A stretch of 32,118 nucleotides of DNA from Paenibacillus profundus (GTDB lineage: Bacteria; Bacillota; Bacilli; Paenibacillales; Paenibacillaceae), in contig NZ_JAJNBZ010000046.1 of NCBI RefSeq assembly GCF_021369635.1, positions 1-32,118 on the forward strand, in the 5' to 3' direction. Position 1 is the first letter of the stretch. Each line of letters begins with the position of its first letter. Below the pieces are notes generated by a model, which saw only the letters and a program-made list of their open reading frames with translations, did not search any database and was not told where the DNA came from. This document shows positions 25,806-32,118 of the stretch, piece after piece. A program made the position numbers and the translations under genes.

Positions 25806-26822
25806 ATGCAACAGAAATCTATGACAATTCAGGAAGTGGCGCAGTTGGCGGGTGTATCTGTAGCGACGGTATCCAGGGTATTGAATGACAGTTCTCTGGT
25901 CAAAGAAGAGACTCGCAACAAAGTATTAAGCGTCATACACAAATTCAATTACCAGCCGAACCTGTTGGGACGGGATTTACGGAGATCGGAGACGATGAAG
26001 GTGCTCGTATTGACTCCGACCCTGGAACAATCCATTTTTTCCGATATTGTCAAAGGCATCGAAAATCGCGGAAAAGAGGATGGCTATTATGTATTGGTCT
26101 GTCCAACTTCGAATCATGCGAATCGGGAAAGGGAATTGTTCCAAATGCTGCAACACAGGCTTGCCGACGGTGTCATCGTCATTAGTTCGACTCTCAGCAA
26201 AGAAGAGCTTAGCGGATTGGGACAAAAGCACAGCATCGTTCAGTGCTTAGAAATCACTGACGCCTCTTATACTTGCGGTGTATCCATCGATGATGAACAG
26301 GCGGCCTTTGACGCAGTCAGTCATCTAATCGAATTAGGACATCGGCGTATCGCCCTAATCGGGGGGCCCACGTTGAATAACTCAACACGCCTTCGAGAGC
26401 AGGGATATCGGAGGGCGTTGAACCAATCCGACATTCCTTTTCGGCAGGAATGGGTGAAGTATGGGGATTATGACCATCATGATGGCGAAGTGCTTACGAA
26501 CGAGTTACTAGAGTTACAACATGCGCCTACTTCTATATTTTGCATGAACGACAGCATGGCTATCGGATGTGTCAATGCGATTAGCAAAGCGGGATACGAG
26601 GTACCGGAGGATTTTGCAGTAATCGGATTTGACAATACCCGTGAAGCTACGATGTCCTTGCCGGCACTGACAACCATTCACCAGCCTAAATATGATCTGG
26701 GCTACACGGCGATGAATTTGCTCATTCATAACATGACGTCAAAGGAGAAAAAATATGAACATGTGACGTTAACGCATCAACTGATAGAACGTGCCTCTAC
26801 CGTGGAGAAGGAAAAAGAATAG
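25806..26822 (+). CDS. LacI family transcriptional regulator
   Basis: This 338-residue protein starts at 25806, 9 bases after AAAGGA; the ATG at the end of that site is too close. Residues 6-55 are the LacI helix-turn-helix (TIQEVAQLAGVSVATVSRVL, NYQPNLLGRDLR with the hinge helix). The rest is the sugar-binding-like core (KVLVLTPTLEQSIFSDIVKG, HRRIALIGG, FCMNDSMAIG, DFAVIGFDNTREATMSLPAL). It begins 65 bases after the LysR gene and may share its transcript. The target and ligand are unknown; the transporter operon upstream is a candidate. A clear terminator follows. Confidence 0.9.
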   Translation: MQQKSMTIQEVAQLAGVSVATVSRVLNDSSLVKEETRNKVLSVIHKFNYQPNLLGRDLRRSETMKVLVLTPTLEQSIFSDIVKGIENRGKEDGYYVLVCPTSNHANRERELFQMLQHRLADGVIVISSTLSKEELSGLGQKHSIVQCLEITDASYTCGVSIDDEQAAFDAVSHLIELGHRRIALIGGPTLNNSTRLREQGYRRALNQSDIPFRQEWVKYGDYDHHDGEVLTNELLELQHAPTSIFCMNDSMAIGCVNAISKAGYEVPEDFAVIGFDNTREATMSLPALTTIHQPKYDLGYTAMNLLIHNMTSKEKKYEHVTLTHQLIERASTVEKEKE

Positions 26823-26848
26823 TTCGGAATAGCATTCAGAATAAGGAT

Positions 26849-26898
26849 ACCGGAACTGGTTCAGTTGGCGCTTTGGCCGACGGCTTCCGGTTCTTTTT
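26849..26898 (+). terminator. Rho-independent terminator
   Basis: ACCGGAA (26849-26855) pairs with TTCCGGT (26885-26891), with a second stem inside (GTTGGC and GCCGAC), followed by TCTTTTTT. It ends the LysR and LacI genes. Confidence 0.85.
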
Positions 26899-27108
26899 TG
26901 TTCTTGTTCTGCCAATGGGTATTGACGAACGAATGACCATGTAGAACGACGGTTACATTCGTACCACATCCTGACTAATCGAACCGCCCTTGACGTCAGA
27001 GCGCCGAAGGCGGTTTTCCCGCAGCAGGCTTGTAAGTCAGCCTTGACCGGCTGCATTCGTTCTTGCTCTTCTCTCGCCCTCTTAACAACCAGCTGAAGTC
27101 CTTTCGCA

Positions 27109-27444
27109 CTACTGATTTTCCACCCCCCATTTGCACATTTCCTCTAATATCGGCATCAGCGTCTTGCCTCTCGGCAGCAAGGAGTATTCCACCTTCGGAG
27201 GGATTTGCTGATATTCCTCTCTTTTTAGAATGCCGCTCCTTTCCATCTCGCTTAACTGGGAACTCAACACCTTATGAGTAATACCAGGAATGCGTCTTTT
27301 CAACTCTCCGTATCGCATTACCTCTTCAAAGGCTAATTGGTACATGATTTTCATTTTCCATTTTCCTCCAATGATTGATAACGTATAGTCAAATGGAGTC
27401 AGTTTCTCTTTTGCGGTCGTGCTTTTAGGCTTTTTGATCATCAT
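27109..27444 (-). CDS. HxlR family transcriptional regulator
   Basis: This is a 111-residue winged-helix protein. I choose ATG 27444, 7 bases after AAGGAG; the GTG at 27450 is too close to that site. HxlR marks are YTLSIIGGKWKMKIMYQLAF, MRYGELKRRIPGITHKVLSS, LSEMERSGILKREEY and PPKVEYSLLPRGKTLMPILE. Such regulators often sense redox or electrophilic compounds and control a divergent flavoprotein. The flavin reductase-like gene is divergent at 27594, so it is the likely target. Confidence 0.92.
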   Translation of the reverse strand: MMIKKPKSTTAKEKLTPFDYTLSIIGGKWKMKIMYQLAFEEVMRYGELKRRIPGITHKVLSSQLSEMERSGILKREEYQQIPPKVEYSLLPRGKTLMPILEEMCKWGVENQ

Positions 27445-27593
27445 AGTCACTCTCCTTCCAGTAAGTATCTCTCAAAAAAGTGCGTACTATCTTTTATTGA
27501 GTCCGAGTTTATACTTATGAGTAACGTTCATTTGCTAACCTAAATTTTAATATCCGCCTGTCAGTTAGGCAAATTTTAATAAGGATGATGAAA

Positions 27594-28217
27594 ATGCCAA
27601 AGCAAGATGCGCTCGCGTTCCATGCGAACGACTTGAGTGAACAGGATATGTATAAGCTGATGATCGGTTCGGTTGTGCCGAGGCCGATAGCGTGGGTATC
27701 GTCTAAGAGCAAGGCTGGCGTTCTTAATTTAGCGCCGTTCAGTTTTTTCACCGTTGCCTCCCGTAACCCGCCGACGTTACTGCTTTCAATAGGACAAGGA
27801 GTCAATGAGCGGGAAGGTACGATGAAGGATACGCTCACAAATATTCGTGAGGTTGGCGAGTACGTCATTAATATGGTGTCCGAGTCCCTCGGTGAGGCGA
27901 TGCAGCGCTCGTCAGCCAATGTCGAGCCGGAGAAAAACGAATTCGAGCTTGCCGGAGTCACCCCACGCCCTTGCACGACCATAAATGTGCCGGCAGTGCT
28001 TGAAGCTCCGATTGCGTTCGAGCTGAAGCTGGATCGGATTATTTCAGTAGGCGATGATCATCTTGTGCTTGGCAAGGTGGAGCGTGTGCAAATAGACTCG
28101 GCCGCCTATGCGGGAAACTATAAAACAGCGATTGAGCAATGGAAGCCGCTTGCAAGCTTGGCAGGAGACTTCGCAGGATTAACACCTTCATTTTCGCTCG
28201 GACAGAAGGAGCAGTAA
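27594..28217 (+). CDS. Flavin reductase family protein (FMN-binding split barrel)
   Basis: This 207-residue protein starts at 27594 (MPKQDALAFHANDLS), 9 bases after AAGG. It has the DIM6/NTAB-type split-barrel marks: YKLMIGSVVPRPIAWVSS, VLNLAPFSFFTVASRNPPTL, DTLTNIREVGEYVINMVSES and HLVLGKVERVQID. Such proteins bind FMN and reduce flavin or act with a partner monooxygenase. The gene is divergent from an HxlR regulator, a common pairing. The substrate is unknown. A perfect 14-base hairpin follows. Confidence 0.88.
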   Translation: MPKQDALAFHANDLSEQDMYKLMIGSVVPRPIAWVSSKSKAGVLNLAPFSFFTVASRNPPTLLLSIGQGVNEREGTMKDTLTNIREVGEYVINMVSESLGEAMQRSSANVEPEKNEFELAGVTPRPCTTINVPAVLEAPIAFELKLDRIISVGDDHLVLGKVERVQIDSAAYAGNYKTAIEQWKPLASLAGDFAGLTPSFSLGQKEQ

Positions 28218-28260
28218 ACAGCATGTTCCCGCTCTGCTGCCCCACTGGAAGCCGGGACGC

Positions 28261-28300
28261 GAAAGCCCTTGACCTTCCGGCGCGAGGGTCAAGGGCTTTC
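28261..28300 (+). terminator. Long perfect hairpin after flavin reductase gene
   Basis: GAAAGCCCTTGACC (28261-28274) pairs with GGTCAAGGGCTTTC (28287-28300) around a 12-base loop. The T-run is short (TTTC), but the stem is strong; it probably terminates transcription on the plus strand. Confidence 0.65.
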
Positions 28301-28392
28301 ATGATAAAGAATTGGAGATGTCAGAAGAAAAATAAAGTCTTAGACCGGAGTAGTTGAGCTCCTGGTTGCACCCGGACGTGGCCGGACGGTTT

Positions 28393-28572
28393 ATTCGTAA
28401 GCCGCCCTATGGAAGGTTTTGGGGAACACTCAAGTGCGAGAAGTATTACCTGCATAAATACGCGACCTTTGAAAAGTTAGAAAAGGATGTTGGGGATTAC
28501 TTTCGCTTTTATAACTACGACCGATTACAAGCTAAATTAAACAACTTGGTAAACCTTGCAGAACCGCCGTAG
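28393..28572 (+). pseudogene. IS3-family transposase OrfB C-terminal fragment
   Basis: The frame reads RFWGTLKCEKYYLHKYATF, then EKLEKDVGDYFRFYNYDRLQ and AKLNNL. This is the end of an IS150-type OrfB, including the region after the last catalytic Glu (normally ESFWGTLK; here GRFWGTLK). The preceding roughly 40 bases do not match the family, so only the tail remains. It could derive from the same element type as the fragment at 2-199. Confidence 0.8.
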
Positions 28573-28617
28573 ACGGAGCCACTTGTAGGTGTGTAAGAAG
28601 ACGGAGGCTTGGCCCCC

Positions 28618-28796
28618 CTAACTCGATTGATTTTTTCTTTTCTTTTTGTTGCGCTTAATTAAATCTATAATAACAACCAGAATCAATAAAATAATAGATT
28701 GCAATAAAGGCTTAACATAGTTTGGTTCATCGTAGATAAAGCAAGCTGCTACAAAGTTGATTATGAAAAAAATAAAGTATGTCAATATTTAATCAT
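28618..28796 (-). pseudogene. Small two-segment membrane protein, one-base frame break
   Basis: ATG at 28796 opens MIKY and then a stop. One extra base in the AA at 28784-28785 joins it to a frame reading LTYFIFFIINFVAACFIY, then YVKPLLQSIILLILVVIIDL and a Lys/Arg tail KRNKKKRKNQSS, 59 residues in all. Two hydrophobic segments and a basic end look like a genuine small membrane protein. It follows the other small gene by 6 bases. No family is recognised. Confidence 0.5.
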
Positions 28797-28802
28797 CTCA
28801 TC

Positions 28803-28975
28803 TCAGAACCAGGGTTCTACTATTGTAGATTTTCTTTCATCCTTTTCATAGGAACCGTCTTGCCAAGGTGTTGCTATTTTTTCACCCAAGTAGCAAAGAC
28901 TGCTGCAAAAGCGAGAGGAACACTAAAAGCAACCGAAAGACAAATGGGGATAAATAGAATATACAACTTTTTCAA
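28803..28975 (-). pseudogene. Small membrane or secreted peptide gene, one-base frame break
   Basis: A TTG start at 28975 (or GTG at 28984), with AAAGGTG upstream, opens KKLYILFIPICLSVAFSVPL, AFAAVFATWVKK and a stop. One extra base in the TTTTTT run at 28877-28882 extends it in frame by IATPWQDGSYEKDERKSTIV and EPWF to a stop at 28803, 57 residues in all. This gives a hydrophobic signal or membrane helix followed by a polar domain with two Trp. It is paired with the next small gene. The function is unknown. Confidence 0.5.
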
Positions 28976-29151
28976 TAATAACACCTTTGTGGCACTTTTT
29001 ATAATAAGGGGAATATCTTGGGTTTTATATAGTTTAAAAGTATTATTGACTCGACAAAACGTGTCGTTTTATAAGGATTGATTTAAAATTTTTCTAAAAT
29101 AGCACATAGGAAAGGATTCTAGGAGCAAATTCTTCAATGAACTTCATTTGG

Positions 29152-29787
29152 ATGACGGGTTGTCAAGCCAAGTGCGACAGTTCACTCATGAATGATTCGT
29201 AAGCAGTTTTCCACCCGAGGCATTTCCCTGGACGGTTATTAATCAATTCTATTGCATACGAAAGTTCTTCCTCTGTGACCATAGCAAGGTTTTGATGACA
29301 AGCGAACTCTTTCCCTCGATCCACGGTGGCCGTTTGAAACGTGGCTGATGGATAATCCTTAACTACTTACGCAGGCTTTGCTTTTACCACGACTGGATAC
29401 GACTGTATCGAGTTCTCAGTGTCCGAAGCTGTCACACTTTCGGATTTCCTTGGGACGCTGGTTGATCGTTCTGCCGATATTGAACCGTCCACGCGTTTCT
29501 ATTGGCTTGCGTCGCTTTCCTTTGTGACGAAGAATCTCAATATCACCTTGCACTAACAGGCCTGAGTATAACCAGCTCGTCCTAGTTCCCTCGCTATGAC
29601 TCGGGTGGACCAGCCCTGGCTGTACAGGAGCCCTAGCTTCCCCCGTTCGAACATGTTAAAATGTGAGTAACTCATGATTGATTCCTCCGTGTAATGGTTG
29701 TTGTGGTGACTCCATTTTACACGAATCAATCATGAGCCATTTTTTTATTTAATGGTAACTGTCGCACTTCATATGACAATCCGTCAT
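29152..29787 (-). mobile_element. Relic of an IS30-family element with 31-base inverted repeats
   Basis: The ends at 29152-29182 and 29757-29787 are inverted copies over 31 bases with a few mismatches (shared core AAGTGCGACAGTT, outer part TGACGG-TTGTCA). At 636 bases it is about half the usual IS30 length, so it is internally deleted. Confidence 0.85.
29172..29673 (-). pseudogene. Degenerate IS30-family transposase
   Basis: From ATG at about 29673 the minus strand reads MSYSHFNMFERGKLGLLYSQ, then GWSTRVIARELGRAG (the helix-turn-helix). After a break come RRKPIETRGRFNIGRT and FGH-stop-ELDTVVSSRGKSKA, where the Trp codon before the first catalytic Asp has become TGA. After a deletion come TATVDRGKEFACHQNLAMVT and LINNRPGKCLGWKTAYESF. 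All pieces belong to the IS30 family. Frameshifts, a nonsense codon and a central deletion make it non-functional. Confidence 0.85.
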
Positions 29788-30823
29788 TTTGCGAACGAAT
29801 CCACCATCCACTTTGAGAATTTTTCTTTTTCTTCAAATTGCGGATAATGAGCGGATTGGTCGTACGTTATAAATTCCTTTTTATTTGCATCAATCTGATC
29901 AAAGTATGTTTTGGCTGCTTTCGTGGAAGTCATGTAGTCGTAATGTCCCATTATAAAATACACCGGTAAATCTAGTTTTGTGATGATCGAAGGCAGAGGT
30001 TTTTTGATCGCCTGCCCTATTAGCGTTTCTTGTACATAGGATACGCCACGGTTATAACGGATGCGATCTAATAAGTTATACTCCGGTCCGAACAATAAAC
30101 CATTATCTATGTCCGCATTATTATCGATCAGTCTTGCAGCACCGCCATATTTTCGAACATACTGGCGTGGAGTTAACATTTCGCCGCTTTTCACTTTTTC
30201 AGTTAACCCTTGCAAATACTCGACGTCGGTTGTATTACCGCTCAATTTTGCTTGATCAATCGTGAAATTCAGACCATCCAATTCGCTTTCTAACGTATTG
30301 GACATCTGCCCAATGCCGATATAGGCCTCATATTTTTCAGGAGCTTGCTGCGCAGCCTGTATGCCAATATATGTTCCAAAGGAATGGCCGACTAGTATGA
30401 CCTTCTTTTGGTTGAAACGAGTGGATATGTAATCCGTCAAAGCCAATAAATCTTTCACTAATAGATCGGTCGAAAGGTTGGAATAATCTTCGCCGAAGCG
30501 ATAAGATTTCCCGCTAGCTCTTTGGTCGTAATGGACAATCGTGAAATTCTTCTCCAATAGGTCTTGGTATTTGGTTACATAGGGTATTTCCGAAACACCT
30601 GGACCCCCGTGTATAAAGATTACAATAGGATTGTTCTTATCCTGACCTCGTATCATCAATTCATGACCGGTGCCATTAATTTCGACTTGCTCGAGTACAC
30701 TTATGCTGTTTACGCCGTCTATTTTGGGGGTCCATGTGGGAAAAATCAATGCTAACCCAACAAGTGAAATAATAGTTGCTCCCAAATAAAGCAGAACTTT
30801 TCTTACCTTTTTGATAGTCTCAT
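29784..30823 (-). CDS. Alpha/beta hydrolase (prolyl iminopeptidase-like), damaged start
   Basis: The clear part is 333 residues from a TTG at 30785, ending with TGA at 29784. It has an N-terminal membrane anchor (IISLVGLALIFP), oxyanion motif FIHGGPGVSE, HYDQRASGKS, nucleophile GHSFGTYIG, acid region IMGHYDYMTS and catalytic His in SAHYPQF. It is an anchored extracytoplasmic hydrolase or peptidase; the substrate is unknown. The TTG has no ribosome binding site. One extra base in the TTTTT run at 30808-30812 would connect it to ATG 30823 (RLSKKVRKVLLYLG), beside AGGGAG, though that spacing is tight. The stop codon lies within the inverted repeat of the IS30 relic, so the natural C terminus may be altered. 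Confidence 0.75.
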
Positions 30824-30837
30824 CTCCCTAGTCTTGT

Positions 30838-31137
30838 ATGAATGAATATGGAATAACATCGTCCTGCATTGAAATCTATGACGCAAAAGATCATTTGATC
30901 AGTTTGAGCCGCGCTCTCGCGTATAATCCGACCATCTTTGAGAACCTTGTTCCTGTATCGGTTATCAGTTCAGCACCTGTACTTAATAAAATAATTGTAA
31001 TCGAGGAAAGATTTTGGGGGGACGTACAAACGTCGGGATTTTTACTAGACCCGGGACGGGGAAGGAGAGTCAAAATCAATCCCAGCGGCACACCCACCTA
31101 CCAGTAACTTTATATTCCTCGTTTGGCGTCTATTTTG
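30838..31137. other. Stretch with no supported gene
   Basis: Frames are open on both strands over much of it, but none has a ribosome binding site or a recognised family. A minus-strand piece reading KVLKDGRIIRES near 30930-30965 could be the tail of the broken ABC ATPase gene just upstream. This is weak. Confidence 0.3.
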
Positions 31138-31539
31138 CTAACCCGTATTCTCCTTGGCAACGAGGCAAAAGCCGGCTGAGACGCGTGGACGATTCACAGT
31201 GGGGATTCCCATCAGCCAATAGCACCGAAGGTTCCCCAACGATCGCCCTTGCAATGGCCACACGCTGCTGCTGTCCTCCTGATAATTGATCCGGACGTTT
31301 ATATATATGGGATTCAAACCGACCATATAGAGCGCCTTTTTCGCTTTATTCACGTACTCTCCAGAACTGGGAAGGTCAAGAAGCCCCAATATATGAAGGA
31401 GCGAAGTCTTGCCAGCGCCGGAAGATCCCATAATAGCCACACATTCGCTTCTGTGAATCGTTACATTCACATTTTTGAGTACCTGCGTTTCGTTCTCCCC
31501 ATGTCCGTAAGATTTGCAAACATTGTTTAATTCAATCAC
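31138..31539 (-). pseudogene. Broken ABC exporter ATPase (LolD/MacB-type)
   Basis: A GTG start at 31539 with AGGAG 8 bases upstream opens IELNNVCKSYGHGENETQVL and Walker A GSSGAGKTSLLHILGLLDLP. About 60 residues with the Q-loop are then missing (SSGEY joins KAKKALYMVGL). One extra base at the TTT at 31298-31300 brings in RPDQLSGGQQQRVAIARAIV, the ABC signature, and VLLADG, where Walker B loses its Glu and everything after. The protein cannot hydrolyse ATP normally. It follows the permease gene by 3 bases in the usual permease and ATPase arrangement. Confidence 0.85.
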
Positions 31540-31542
31540 TGG

Positions 31543-32056
31543 TTACACTCCTCTCAGCATATCCGTTGGCATATAGCGTTTCATTTGAAACGTTAACGGA
31601 ATCAAGCAAATACCGCTTAATGCCGTCATGATTCCAAGAATGACGAGTACGGTCACCCCATCAATGCGCAGATTAATATCTATCAGACTCGATGCGAGAG
31701 TAACGACGATTAGGCCAGCTAGGGCCGCAGTAGCAATGAGCAGAAGCATTTCCCCGTACACGAGGATGATAAGCTGTTTCATCGTTGATCCGGCGGCAAA
31801 ACGGATCCCAAATTCTTTTTTCCTGCGTATCAAAGCAGCAAGAAACACACCAACAATGCTGAGCGCTGTTAGGACAAGCAACAGTACAGCAAAGCCAATG
31901 GTAAAACGAATTTGATATTCATACGTCTTGTTGTGATTGCGGATTATATCATCCACAGTGATAAACTTGCCGTCAAAAGCGGCGCTGCTCATCGCCTCAC
32001 GCCAATGAGAGAGAAAGGCCTCTGACGGCGCTTTTCCATCTCTTTTGCTTATTCAT
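31543..32056 (-). pseudogene. Truncated FtsX/MacB-type ABC permease
   Basis: The frame from about 32057 to 31543 codes for the last third of an FtsX-domain permease: FITVDDIIRNHNKTYEYQIR, three membrane segments (FTIGFAVLLLVLTALSIVGV is the first), the conserved RRKKEFGIRFAAGSTMKQLI and end MPTDMLRGV. A start at ATG 32056 with GAGGGAG upstream opens MNKQKRWKSAVRGLSLSLA and then stops, in a different frame. This is possibly the original N terminus, with most of the gene deleted in between. A 150-residue frame starting inside at 31992 lacks a ribosome binding site. The ATPase gene downstream is also broken. Confidence 0.75.
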
Positions 32057-32118
32057 TGAACTATACTCCCTCTATGAAGAATCACTTTTCTCTTAAATGC
32101 TCGCGTTTTCTTAGAATT

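Noticed and set aside
28779..29081. 100-codon open frame on the plus strand
   Set aside because: It lies antisense to the two small minus-strand genes, which have better codon-like content and ribosome binding sites.
30838..31107. 89-codon open frame on the plus strand
   Set aside because: No upstream ribosome binding site that fits and no recognised family.
1..32118. CRISPR arrays, tRNA, rRNA or phage structural genes
   Set aside because: I saw no regularly spaced repeats, no cloverleaf-like sequences and no phage gene families.

Overview
The window looks like chromosomal accessory DNA from a Paenibacillus-like member of the Bacillales. This is an inference from strong AGGAGG-type ribosome binding sites, Bacillus-type Fur boxes (TGATAAT-N-ATTATCA) and LexA boxes (GAAC-N4-GTTC), and the protein families present. 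It holds no rRNA, tRNA or CRISPR array that I could see. It mixes intact metabolic and envelope operons with many decayed genes and insertion-sequence relics.

Layout. 1-384: an IS3-family transposase fragment abutting the 3' end of a LytS-type histidine kinase. 533-7006 (minus): a five-gene glycan operon. It has a mannose-1-phosphate guanylyltransferase, a membrane glycosyltransferase with N-terminal MshEN (c-di-GMP-type) repeats, a GT-C-like membrane glycosyltransferase, a DPM-like polyprenyl-phosphate glycosyltransferase and a GtrA flippase. Together these could make GDP-mannose, load it on undecaprenyl phosphate, flip it and transfer it outside. 7129-8739: a second kinase remnant, a chimeric GNAT-derived ORF and a frame-broken hypothetical gene.

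8790-17810 is an iron-responsive region: a siderophore-binding lipoprotein, an AraC regulator fused to a paralogue of that binding protein, two decayed binding-protein genes, a flavodoxin and an unknown protein with a cysteine cluster. Four good Fur boxes sit in front of the intact members. Inside this region lies an IS1595-like transposase homologue. Its first catalytic Asp is replaced, and it is preceded by a promoter with two LexA boxes, so it is a candidate SOS-controlled domesticated transposase. A GH29 fucosidase and a GNAT acetyltransferase are also here.

17947-26822: a GNAT acetyltransferase, a 1036-residue hybrid kinase with two kinase modules, an archaeal-type phosphoglycerate mutase next to a DASS dicarboxylate transporter, a divergent LysR regulator and a LacI regulator. 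27109-28217: a divergent HxlR regulator and flavin reductase pair. 28393-32056 is a decayed zone: IS3 and IS30 relics, two tiny frame-broken membrane-protein genes, an alpha/beta hydrolase with a damaged start and a broken ABC exporter. Several of the broken frames in the window are repaired by adding one base to a homopolymer, so either sequencing error or recent decay could explain them.
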